Below the pieces are notes generated by a model, which was given only the letters and a program-made list of their open reading frames with translations, made no database searches and was not told where the DNA came from. From positions 23,765,296 to 23,829,295 of the forward strand of contig JAYGXS010000008.1 of assembly GCA_036362985.1 (NCBI GenBank): DNA of 64,000 bases. The letters run 5' to 3'. The translations under genes were made by a program, and so were the position numbers. Shown here piece by piece: positions 1 through 12,195 of this stretch (its first letter is position 1; each line of letters begins with the position of its first letter). The DNA comes from Ligula intestinalis. Lineage: Eukaryota; Platyhelminthes; Cestoda; Diphyllobothriidea; Diphyllobothriidae.

Positions 1-114
1 GTTAAGGCGATTGGCTTTTTGGTACGCTCACCAATATTCTCAGCCCCCCCCCTTATCCTAGTCCCAATCACCTCTACATGCCGACCTTGGCCATGCGTCT
101 GGTCGTGACTATGC

Positions 115-240
115 AGGAATACGTTACCGATAAAGACAAGGGAGATTGAAATGGTCACTTCTGGCATAGTAGCCGCCAGCAACCAGCCATAATCAATTCC
201 CAGAACTTGCGACTCTTGAGGCTCGAACCCGCGACCTTCC
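115..240 (-). repeat. S1 SINE copy
   Basis: Fragment of the abundant tRNA-derived SINE. Read on the minus strand it has the GGTTCGAGCC-like B-box region near 215-235 and the shared body (CCAGAA...TGACCATTTC...TCTCCCTTGTCTTTATCGG). Confidence 0.75.
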
Positions 241-311
241 CCACGGGCACGTTGCCTTGCCAGTTTCGATCGCCACCCTTGTCTTTGTCGGTGACACAGT
301 CCTGCTTATAA

Positions 312-345
<34 letters not shown>
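312..345 (+). repeat. (AT)n microsatellite
   Basis: About 17 AT dinucleotides. Confidence 0.95.
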
Positions 346-346
<1 letters not shown>

Positions 347-399
347 TGCTACATATCCATGACAATTAACGACTCCCTCCCCCCCCCCCAATCAAAGAT

Positions 400-785
400 A
401 ATTGTCCCCTTGTGCGCTAATCGCTTAATAGCCGGCGTGCGGGTCGGGATCCGCCGAACTTTCATCACTCGTGGTGGATCTGGGTGTGATGATTGCCCGC
501 CCAGCTGGCTCCCTGTTACTGGCTTTAGACAACGCGTTGGGGTGTGCGCTCCCCGAGTGACGAATTGTTTTGGCCAAACTGAGCCTCAGCGCCCAATATG
601 GATTGGGCAGGTCATCATGATTGTTTATAGGCTGGGTGCATGATAACCATTATTCAGGTAACTCGCGGTTCACACGATTGTCCCCTCTCACTCGAATTTG
701 AATGTGTGGTCACGTCTCGTGGAATGTGCCGCGACTTCGGAACTGGCGTCATCTCTTTAAGCTTGTTGTGTACTCGCTCCAGTTG
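400..785 (-). pseudogene. PLE endonuclease remnant (family A)
   Basis: Read on the minus strand, frames contain QLERVHNKLKEMTPVPKSRH and a later part resembling the PYSxLRLxL end of PLE GIY-YIG endonucleases (SILGAEAQFGQN), with stops and frame changes. The same DNA block (GCCAAACTGAGCCTCAGCG) recurs at about 27005-27025, in the better preserved copy there. Broken and non-functional. Confidence 0.6.
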
Positions 786-939
786 GTGACAGTAGAGAAC
801 GGATTTCGCGCAAAAAATTAAAAGCGAGGCACACCTTCGAAATTTTTGCCGAAACGTTCTTGAACTGGGGTTGATGCCGCTGCCTGATCTCTTGGAACTC
901 ATTTCTTTTGTCGAGTATGCTTGACTGGTTGAATTCATT

Positions 940-1363
940 TCTCATCAGACATCACAATGTGATCAGACGCGATCGTCCAGAAACCTTTGCAACAATTAGC
1001 AGCACATTTCAGCGCGTCGATTGGCTTGCGCTTCGGTCAACTCATGGACCTTCTTATGGACAAAGTTAAGCTGTTGAAAATGTCTCAAAACTGTTTTGTG
1101 CTCGGCTCCCAGTACTGCTCAAAAGCCACGACTGCTCGATGACGAGTCATCCTCAGCAATCCTGATGTCCGACCGGAACGAGGCTGGTCTTACAAATTGA
1201 TGTCGCCAGAGTTAACACGTTTGCAACAGCGATAAACAGTTGCATCATGGACGGTCCCTTCGCCTTTGGTCATACAGCTTTCCATTGTAGCTTTCTTGCT
1301 AGAAAGTCCTTCTTTCCAGCAAAAGCGAATTAGGTTTCGAGGCTGATTTGTATCCAAAGATGC
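940..1363 (-). pseudogene. Mariner transposase relic, N-terminal half
   Basis: Minus-strand translation gives LIRFCWKEGLSSKKAT, then TVHDATVYRCCKRVNSGDIN, a stop, and DQPRSGRTS; in another frame KKVHELTEAQANRRAEMCC. This is the order of the mariner DNA-binding region: helix-turn-helix, W-h-x-R-F-x-x-G-D linker, E/DxPRSGRPS, and the HEL-x-x-x-Q-x-x-R motif. Several stops and frameshifts; no terminal repeats were located. The catalytic half is absent. Confidence 0.75.
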
Positions 1364-1584
1364 CTAAAATATAGGAATAAGGTTGACGCCCTTTGTAAAA
1401 ATGATCACAAAGTGAATTGCAAGAAAAAAATGAAAAGCACGCTAAATTTTGATCAACAAGTAGAAACAACATGCCAAGTTACTGTTCATTGCAAGTGCCG
1501 CAGAGAATGTTTTGCCCTTACCTAGTCACTTCGATGGACTTTAATGCCCTCCCTTTCTGTCTCCCCTGCCGAAATCCACTTTAG

Positions 1585-1702
1585 GTGATCCGCTTCGTCG
1601 TCTCCAATCCCCTCTTCTTCATGACTGTCCTGGGCGCAGTTTTCAACTTTATTTTTCACCATAAGTTGCCTGTCTACGTTGAGGGCTTCTTTAAATCTCT
1701 GG
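1585..1702 (+). CDS. GPR155: GPR155 exon (first in window)
   Basis: Follows a CTTTAG acceptor and ends at G|GTACGT. It encodes about 39 residues of PIN-like fold, including the block VSNPLFFMTVLGAVFNFIF and then KLPVYVEGF, a well conserved GPR155 signature. Enters in phase 0, so an upstream exon must lie before it, probably outside the window because 1-1584 holds only repeats. Confidence 0.9.
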
Positions 1703-4700
1703 GTACGTCATCCTTGCTGTTTCTCCCCTTCTCTTTTCCACTTCCTCGACGAAATGATGGTGATGATGATGATGAAAACTTTATTTTGATGATAATATCA
1801 AACTTTCAGCAAAAAAGCTGGCTCCATTCACAAAGAGCAAGAACTAAAGTAATTTAAAGGGTCCAAAAACTCAAGAGTAAACGGCCAAAGATCACAGAAA
1901 ACTCAAAGTAAAAAGTCGACATGGTTACCACATCAGTAATGGAGTCAGGTCGGCCTTCAGCTTCTCAATTTCCGTTTCTTCACACGTGAGGAAGCGTGCT
2001 AAGAATGGGAGTATCGAGTTCTGGTAGGCTGATGTACATGTCATATGTAGGAAGTTTCGGCGCGTCGTACGAGAAGACTTCGCAGCCATTAGTTCGTAGT
2101 GGAGAGGGTGAGCGTCATCACTAAGAATACGGTCCAAGAAATTCTTGACCGATTTGAAATGTCGCTGAATTATAAGGTCAGCTAAAAAAGCATAGGAATA
2201 GCCGGCAGCTGAAGAGAGCATGCGGAGAATACGTTTCAATGATAATAAAGTCTTTTTAAGTAGTGCTGGAAAAGTAACTGGAGAGCAATAAAGAATAAGA
2301 GGGAGGATATAGGCATCTATAAAACGCCAGATGAGAGCTTGTGGGGTGCGATATGAACGCAAGCGGCGGACATCATACAAACGTTTGCGGATTAATTATA
2401 AAAATTTCTTCAATATGAAGAGTAAATGAGAGGTTGGAAGCAAGTGTTACACCAAGGTATCGGAAGGAGGATACATTGTTGGGCAGAAAGTCAATGGTTT
2501 CAGGGCTGGTAGGGGGTCGCAGCCAAAAAATGCACTGGACTGACTTCCGCTCATTAAGTAAAAGGCCATTTTCTGACGACCATGCTGTGACATGGTCCAG
2601 TCCATCCTTCAGTGTTTGGAGATGGGTCTGGCTTTTGAGAGGATGGCCGACAACCATATTGTCAGCGTATTTGGCAAACAAACATGCGTTTGGAGATTGT
2701 AGGTCATCAGTAAGGAGGGAAAAAAGATGAGGGGATAATATAGACCCCTGCAGAACTCCACAATTGTTGGGAAGGACCGTGGATTTTTGCTTCCCGGTCT
2801 GAACGAATTGGGTGCGGGAAGAAAAATAGTCCCTTAGCCATGAGACAACCCAACCAGGAGAGCCACATGCAGAGGTTGTACTAAGAAGAAGATGGCGCGG
2901 GATCGTGTTGAAGGCTGAGGAATAGTCAAGAAAAGCACACGCGTAAGCACGGCATCCCTTATCCAAGTCCCTAAGAGAAGAGTGGACTACTAAAGCAACT
3001 GCATCTAGTGTACTACGCCTCGCCTTATACGCAAACTGCAAGGGATCAGAAAAATTGGATGAAAACGGCTTAATGATGTCCAAAGCGACTCGTTCTCTAA
3101 GTTTGAGGAGTGCAGAAGAGCAGGCGATTGGGCGAAAGGATTTGGGACCCGTTGAAGTGGGTTTTTTCGGGATAGGAGTGATTTTGACCGAACGCCAACC
3201 GTCAGGAATCTTGGACTCCATGAAAGATAAATTGATAAGATGTGCCAAGACAGGAGCTAATTGAAAAGAGCAAGATTTAAGGAGAAATGGGGAGACGCCA
3301 TCTGGTCCGGCAGCTGTTGTACCTTTAACCTTGTTTAGGTGTTTCATCACTGTTGCCACAGACACTGGAGAAAAATCACTTGGTGGTAACGAAATAGCAT
3401 TTGTCGGGAGATAGGACTCGGTGGGAGTATGGATGAAGTTTGAGTTTAAGCTGTCTAGGTCAGCGTCAACATGTGCCAGCGTATTGCGTTGACCAGTGAG
3501 ACCTCTAAGACTTTTCCATATTTCGGATGAAGAGAGAGGAGATGAAGATGTAGAAGAAGTAAGTAACTGACTAACAAAAAGGTCATTTAGTCTTGCGATT
3601 TCGCGTTTTATAAGGGCATTAACGTCCTTCAATCTTTCTCGTAAACCTAGTTTGTAGAACAGTTCCTTGTCTCTTCTCAAAGTTTTTAAGTGGGGAGAAG
3701 ATATTCGGTCTGGTCTAACCATGACCGTGTCAAAAGGACAACAAATATTAAAAATTCCGTTGAGAAATGTTGTAAGATAACTCGAACACGACTCGACATT
3801 CCTGTTTTCGAGAAAGATGGGAATGCATTCAGATATACAAGTCTGAAGCAAGGAAATATTATGTGGGGACGTGTCACGAATGTGTAATTTCCTCTCGGGC
3901 GTTACTAATAGCCCTTTGTTGGTCTTAGAATATATTTTTGGTTGACAGAGCAGTACGGAATGGTCTGAGCCTGCCAATGGAGCTCTATTTTTTACAGCAA
4001 AAAGCTTTGGATAGTTAGTCAGGATATGATCGAGTGGGGCGTCATCTCGTGTATTGAAATTAACTAAGTCACTAAATCCTAACAATATGAGGGGACGTAG
4101 ATTTACTCGGTTGAAGTCCCCACATAAAATAATTACATGCTCGCAAGACAGTGCGGCAAGCTTTTGGGAAATAAAATCGAAAAAGTGGGTGAGGGCATCT
4201 TGACAGGTGGAAGGGGGTATGTAAATACTAACATAAATGATGCCTTTTGAGTTGTGTAAAAATTTAGGCCTACAAATTACTGCAATAACGTTTATGTGGT
4301 CTTCGGAGTAAGAAAAAAGGGACTTACAGTTTGTGCACCATTGCTGGTTTACAAAAACTGCTACTCCGCCACCTCTGCTGATTGATCGGGATTTTCTGTC
4401 CGAACGAAAACAGCAATAAGCTGGAGGTGTGATGAGCTGCGACTCTATATCCCTATTGAGCCAGGTCTCTTGAAGACAGATTACACCGCACTTACTGTGT
4501 TCCTGTTTCAACATAAGTGCATCCAATTCGAGACTTTTATTGAAAATAGACCTGCAGTTAGTGGACATTAGACCCGGAAGAGACATTGAGGCTAATGGTT
4601 GACGCTTCATAGCTTGTTTCCAACCGCATCGGTGCTTACGCGATCGTATTGCATTCCATTGGATAACATTTGGTGCTGATGTACTGCAGGTTCTGCAAAT

Positions 4701-7700
4701 TAATCCAAAAGTACATGCAAAAGTTTGCCTCTTAACTAAGATTAGCTGCAGTAGCAACGAAAATAAAAATCGACTGTCGTTGTTATGCTACCGTTTCAGA
4801 CATTTGAAGCATCTTTGCCCAGGTACAAATTTGAAGACTGCGTATGTAGCAAATTTTAATGGAACCATAAATTTGGCAAGCGCTCATCAGCTGCTTCCAC
4901 TCGCTGCATGATAGATAGATAGATAGAGAACTATATTTTGATGATAATATCAAAATTTTCAGCAAAAAAGTGGCACCATTCACGGAGAGTAAAAATAAGA
5001 TCAATTATGGGGTCCAAAAAGCTCAAGAGTAAACGGTCAAAGATAACAAAATGCTCAAAGTAAGAAGTCGACACGGTTACCACATCTGTTAGGGAGACAG
5101 GTCTGCCTTCAGCTTCTTAATTTCCATTTCTTCACACGTGAGGAATCGTGCTAAGAATGGGAGTACCGAGTACTGGTAGGCCGATGTACGGCAGGTCATA
5201 TGACGGAAGCTTCGGCGCATGGTACGAGAAGATTTCGCAGCCATTAATTCAGAGTGGAGAGGGTGAGCGACCTCACTTAGAATACGGTCCACGAAATTCT
5301 TGACCGATTTAAAATGTCGCTGTATGATGAGGTCAGCTAAAAAAACATAGGAATAACCGGCAGCTGAAGAGAGCATGCGGAGAATACGTTTAATAATAAG
5401 CAAGTCTTTCTTGAGTAGTGCTGGAAAAGTAACTGGAGAGCAATAAAGAATGAGAGGGAGGATACAAGCGTCTATAAAACGCCAGATGAGGGCTCGCGGG
5501 ATGCGATAAGAACGCAAGCGGCGGATATAATGTAAAAGTTTGCGGATTTTAATAAAAAGGTCTTCAATATGAAGAGTAAATGAGAGGTTGGAAGCTATTG
5601 TTACACCAAGGTATCGGGAGGAGGATACCTTGTTTCTGGTAAACTAAAAAAGTGTATTTGGCAAATATATGTTTTCGGAAATTCATCATCGGGCCTGTAA
5701 AATCGCATTGATAATGAAAGTACGGGATTTGGCCAGGGTTTTCAGATGTCTTATACAGGCGCTCTCTCTTCCGTGGCCGATGCCAAGTGGCGATCGCACA
5801 CCGTCCTAGTGATTGTCGCACCCTGTGTTCGCATCTGCACTATGAGGGGCAAACTGGGAGGAACGAAGGGGGAGGAGGTAATGCAATAAGTAAACATTGC
5901 ATAGGCCTGTGGCAGACGGCCACCAATGCTGTTCCCCCTCTCAATGCTCGCTGCGTCAACGTCATGTGTCTTCGCAGGCGGTTGTTTTTCCACTCGCTGA
6001 CCTGAAGACCAATTGACCAATATTAACTCGCACACACGCGTGCCCAACTAATTGCGGTTTCTCAAGAGCCACTTGAACACGCCAAACCGCGGCCACGCAG
6101 CCTGGGGCCTCTACGGGCGAAAAGCCCCTTCGAACAAATCCAACACACCAGTAGAAAAGCACTTCAGCTTGCTTTAAAATCTCCTAGGAGCATCTACCAT
6201 CAACAGACTCTCCCTTTCTGAGAAGAAGATGACTCGATCGCTGGGACAATACTTTTATTCGCCTGACGTTTCGACATCCGTCGCGGATTCGTCATCAGAG
6301 ACATGGTCAGAGAGCAAAAGCAGATAGGGTGGCATATGCACAGGATTTTGCAGTGTTTATAGGATACAATAATTACTGCAAACCTACAACGACAACTAGC
6401 CCATTCCATCAAAAATTGCAACGATTTGCCCAATCCATATTCGGTGCTGAGACTCAATTTGGCCGAAGTGCGTCGCCGTTTGGGGAACGGACAGGCCACT
6501 ACGTCATCCTACGCCGATACCGGAGGGCCAGATGACCGAGCAATCATCATATCCAAGTCCATCACGCTCAACAGACCACCAACACTCAAGAAGGCAATGA
6601 CGGTTGATTGTCGTTGTGGGTTTGCAGTAATGACTGTATCCTATAAAAACTGCAAACTCCTGTGCATATGCCACCCTATCTGCGTTTGGTCTCTGAGTGT
6701 GTCTCTGATGACGAATCCGCAGCGAATGTCAAAACGTCAGGCGAATAAAAGTATTGTCCTGGCGATCGACTCGTCTTCTTCTCAATTTCTTCCTGGGACT
6801 CGCAAGTGCGCTTGCATTGACACACACTCTCTCACACAGCCACTCTCGGGCACGACTGGACGCAGTCAGCATCAACCCTGGCTTTGCCAGTGGCCAATGC
6901 AGCTTCAGACCGCAACATAGGCTTCTATGCACAATAAAGCCCTCCTTCTGGTGACTTCTGCCATTTACCTACAGCCTGATGATTGTAGTGCTCTTAACAC
7001 AATCACCGCCTAGGCGCTGTAGGCTCTCGTTGATTAAAGTTCACCGATCGCCGACTGAACTCACTCTTCCAGGTCTTCCTTAGGGATCATTCTCGAGCCC
7101 TGCTCGCAGACATACAACAGCTGGTAGTTCGGACCGACAGCATGATTGGTAAAGACAAGGGACGCTGGAATGTGGCCATTTCTGGTTCATTAGTCCTCAT
7201 CAGCCAGTCCTACCCAACCCCAAGTGGTGCACCACTAGAGACTCGAGAAGTTCAACGCCCTAACCATTTATCCGCGAGTTCGTTTTCTTGCCGGTTTAGT
7301 TCGTGAGCTATTGAGACTCGTTGATGAATGTTCACCGATCCGTAGGCAGTATCGGCCTTTCTGTGGACATGACTGACAGGATGTCTGCGGGGTGACACAG
7401 CGAGTTTAGTTGTTAATCCTACACAAGACGCTTTTTTGTGTGGATCGACAGGTGCCCTGAGCGAGGCATCACACACACATTTTACATTCGTTCCCGGTCA
7501 ATCGGCATGTTTTCAGTTAACATGGGTCGAACACAAGTCCCGTTGCACTGGGCCAAACCACTTGCGTTTATCGGTCCGCGCTAGAGCCTGACTGTTGCTA
7601 TACTTACCTAGCTCACGCTTTTTGACAGAGGCTCACACAAAAACACACGTGCAGTGCTCCAGTAGGTGTGAATCTGAATCCGCCGACCGCCTAGAGCAAC

Positions 7701-10700
7701 TGGACTAGGAACTGGCTCTCCCGGCCACGCCGTAGTACCAAATTTTTGGCAGTGATATGACCTTGCGAACACCGTTGCCAGGTTTGAAAGCAAGCAGCGT
7801 CCTTCTAAAAATCTTTTTTCGCGAACGATGTTCCATTCCTGATTTTAAATGGACGTGATATCGGAGTTTGGTCGTCGTAAGCATCACCGGTTAAATACGC
7901 AACATTCATCCGACTGTTTCGACGAAGACGCAGACAGAAACTGTTAGGAGTTCAGCCTGACCAAATGCTAGCAACATTTGTAGGCTTTCCTGAGGCGCCC
8001 TGCGTGCCAAATGTCTTCGTGTTTTCGCTCTGACCACATACACGCCATGACCTTAAAGGCTGCCCCGAAGCTTCAGACGCACGCGCGTGCAAGCGCGTGC
8101 CCAAGTTCTCGCAGTTCCTCGAGGGCCAACTGGTCGCGTGACCTATCCCAATGCGAGCAATCATGCTCCAAGAGAATGCGCAGACAATCCCTTATGAGCC
8201 ACCTCTCAGACAGTGGGGTTACACACCGAACTGCGAGGACACCGTCAGTCCGCTTTAGTGCCGGGACTGGTCCCCCAGGCGGGACAAAGAGCGCGCTGGA
8301 GATCAACCAGCGGCAACAGCCACCTGAGACAGCAACTCCGGGTTTTGTACACAATAAACTCTCCTCCGGGTGGATTCCGCAGTTACGCCCTTCTTATTGT
8401 GTTCTCCCTTGGGGATTCATAAGGGTGTAATTCCACGTTGTCACACGTCAGATGTCACCGTTATAACAGAAGCCTCCAAATGGTCATTTGTGACTTATTT
8501 ATCGTCATGAAGCCGCAAGCTCCCGACACTAAGTCCTTGATAAATACCTGCTGCGTATTGTCGCAGCTGTTTTTTTCTGAAAACTCTTCATACTACTCAC
8601 TTGCTCCGCATGTATGTCTGCTTCTTTAGGTGACTCCTTCGGTGCCACCGCGCTCTTCTACCTCGGCTTCAGCATGGTGGGTCGGCTGAAGGCCATCAAT
8701 CGGCATGGTGTCCACATTCTTGTCCTCATTCTCCTCGGCAAGATGTAGGTGCCTGTTTTATCTTCATTTCTTTACGTCTGTCTTCACAGCCTTGCGTTTA
8801 CCTAGTGGTCACCAACGGCGAACGCGTGTATGGAGGGGGAGTGTGCCCAAACCTCGGGCGAGGTAACTGACACATTTTCCAGTAGTATCACCAACACCAA
8901 CTAGGAAAAAAGTTTAGAGAAGAAAAAAATGGGGAGATTATGTAAATCACCCTACTTAAAATTTGTAAGTAAGCGATAACTCCCGTGGGTAGTTCAAAAG
9001 GCCAACTTTTCTTCGTTTGCTGATTTTAACAATTGTGGAATGCGGTCGCCTTCGGAGAACCGCTCTGCAGTTCAATGCCATCAGCAAATCCCTGCTGGAT
9101 CGATAAATGGCGTGTAGAAAATCGGAAGATTATAGGTAATTCGACCTACTGAAACAATAAGTAGGGGGCTATGATGCATAAGAACCTTTCAAAGACCTCA
9201 CGACGTAATCCTACCGCGGATTCCTTAAACAGAACATGGGAACAGTAACGCCCCGTCCAAATAATTAAGGTAGTACTGCGCAAGAGTTGTTAAATGTTCC
9301 CGTGACGGAGAACAAGAAGACAACTCGATCGCTGGGACAATACTTTTATTCGCCTGATATTTCGATATCCGTTCCGGATTCGTCATCAGATACATACAGT
9401 AATTAGAGAGCAGTAGCAGATACAGGTCCTGCTGATTCTGCTACTGCTTTCTGGTTATGTTGCCGATGATGAATTCGCGATGGATTTCGAAACGTCGGGC
9501 CAATACATGTATTGTCCCTACGATCGAGTCGTTTTCTTCTCAATTACTTCACGCCTGCCATCACCCTCCTCGCCACAGTGACCGTCTTGTCTCCCCGGCA
9601 TCAAAGTTTTGCCGGGCACGCATGGCTTATATGTGGGCCCCTTAAACAGGACACGACAACAGAAACGCCCCGTAAAAAAATAAAGGTAGCACTGCGCAAG
9701 AGGCGGGAAATAATCCCAGAAACAGGTCCTCCTGCTACTGCTATCTGACTTTTTCTCTGATGACAAATCTGCGACGGATGTCGAAACGTCAGGCGAATAA
9801 AAGTATTGTCCCAGCGATCGAATCGTCTTTTTCTCAAGTACTTTCTGGGACTCGCATGTTTGCTTGTATTGGCATTCCCATGACAGTTAGACCGTTGGCC
9901 TCGATGATGTCTACCGAGTGCTGAAGGTAAACATGGTGGCTTGCGTGTGAATTAGTTTTAAGTGATAGTGGACTTGCACTGCGCCTACCGCACCCTCTCT
10001 CTCTCTCTCCTCACTCACCTCTGCCCGGTATGAAGACAAAGTCAAGAAGACCGGGGGCGAGATCGGGCGCAGGTGGCTGGCGCGGCCAAACCCATTTCTA
10101 TGCGTCTCACTACAACTGGATGGCTTAAAATTTAACACTCGGTGTCTGTTAGCCAAGCCTACTATCTCGCAACAAGTAATGTTTAACCCCGTATGCTCTA
10201 TAGAAGGGTGTTGACTTACGCGTGGCCTAGTTTTTAAGTGATAGTGGACTTGCACAGCGCCTACCGCACTCCCTCTCTCGCCGAAACCGTTCCTATGCGT
10301 CTCACTACACCCCTCCATCTCCTGCTCCATACACTCCCACATTCGTTATGGGCGGACGACCCGAATAACACCTACCCTACCCTGATCTGGTTCCCCTGGT
10401 GGTCCAGCGCATCTACCACGCGGCCCATTTAGGGGGCACCCTAAACTTTATACTAGTCCTAACACAAACATAGACTATAGCCCGGATCTTGCGTCCATCC
10501 ATCCATCCATCCTTACCCTAAACCCGAACCCTTGACTGAACCCGAACTTATGTCAACATGAGCTTGAACCCAAACCTAGCCCTATGTGACCTGAAATTTG
10601 GCGCAAATACATCCGTATTGTGGGTGGTTCCTGTTTTCAACAACAAGATAAGTAAGGATGACTTGTATTGGCGCCTACACGCGGACACGAACTGTACGTA

Positions 10701-12133
10701 TGGCTTTGCACCAAATTCCGGGGAAAATGTGGTTTAGGAGTAATGTTTTTATGCTTGGCCTTTCGAACTACAGTGCTAGTTTCATCACTAGAGTAGACGC
10801 ACCCGTGGTTAGTAGCTGTGTCAATAAACTGTCGGGGTAATTTGGATAGTGTCTATGTGTGCCAAAAGACAGTCAGGAGACTTGGTGGTGTGATGTGTGT
10901 AGTTCTACAGAAATAAACAGTATGATTAACAGTGCGTGATAGGTTAAAAAAAGATTCGATGTATAAATCAAAAGGGAGGGTCAACATACATTCAAGATTC
11001 TTAGACAAACAGCTGTGTGAATGACGCAGACGCGTTGCTGCCAGTTTATAAGGGGCAGGAATCAAGAAACGAGAGGAGGGGGGTCGGATAGGGATACGAT
11101 GCGGGGAACAAAAACCGTGGGGAGTGGTGAATAAGGACACGAGATTAAAGATCGCAATAATGGAGGTCTAGAGGTCAGGACATGGGACAATGCACGTGGG
11201 CACAGGGTGGGGCGAAGAACATGGACCATCAGTGGACAACTTAGTGGGCTTAAGGACACAGGCAAGCCCTAATACGCAGTTAGTAGCCAATGAACTCGAA
11301 TATAACATTGACATAGTGAATGTAACCAGTAAGGGGAAGGGTTATTGTTAAGTTCAAGGTCGGGATTAGGGTCAGAGTTGGGCGTTTAAGGTCCTGATTA
11401 TGTAAAGGGTTGAGGTTGGAGCTCGTGTTAACTGTACGGTTTACGTTTAGGCTAGGTTTCGCGTTAAGAGTAAGGTTCAAGTTTAATCTTCATGTTGAAA
11501 TGAAGATACGAGAATATGTACCGTTCCCGAGATTTATAACAACGCCATCTAGTTTGTATGGGTGGGTCGTTCTTATTAACATATCCTGTTTATGCGACCG
11601 TACAAGGCATCTGTAGCTTCATTTCTTGTCTACGGAGTTCGAAACAAAATGATCACTAGCAGACAAAATTAACGGCGTACCAACTTGATAGCATAACTAC
11701 TTTCCAAAATAATAAATTGGCAAGCATGCGTCTGCTTTCGATAAATGCCCCTCAGGCCTGTACATTTATATCGTTTTTTTTTTCAACGTAAAATATGTGG
11801 TTTGGTGGAAACATCGTTCGTTTGTCGGGGTCATGAGGGAGGAGGGGGAAGATCGGGGTCAGCAATCTGATCTGGGTCAGAGGAACTGGCCGTCAGGAAA
11901 GGTAATTAACTGCGGGCAGTTCCTTTGGGTGCACAAGACGGTTCTGCCGTAGCCAATAGACGCTAATCGTGGAATTTTAAATAGCTTGAGGTGTCATTGT
12001 AAATCACTCGAAAAGCCTCTATGTCATCTACGCGATGATCCGGGTCTACCATGTGCGCTAAAATGCAATTGTAAATGTCCTTTATTTGGCCCTTTTCTGC
12101 CCCACATGAGCAGCTAAATGAATAGGTTCTCTC

Positions 12134-12195
<62 letters not shown>

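Larger units (their letters stand above)
1780..4905 (-). mobile_element. CR1/Rex1-like LINE, nearly full length
   Basis: Minus-strand non-LTR retrotransposon about 3.1 kb long in a GPR155 intron. It carries an apurinic-type endonuclease and a reverse transcriptase in one frame (2373-4757) and its C-terminal part in a second frame (1925-2380). The 3' end lies at about 1780 and abuts a GAT-triplet repeat at 1755-1779. The 5' end abuts the GATA-repeat tail of a second copy at 4910. Confidence 0.9.
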
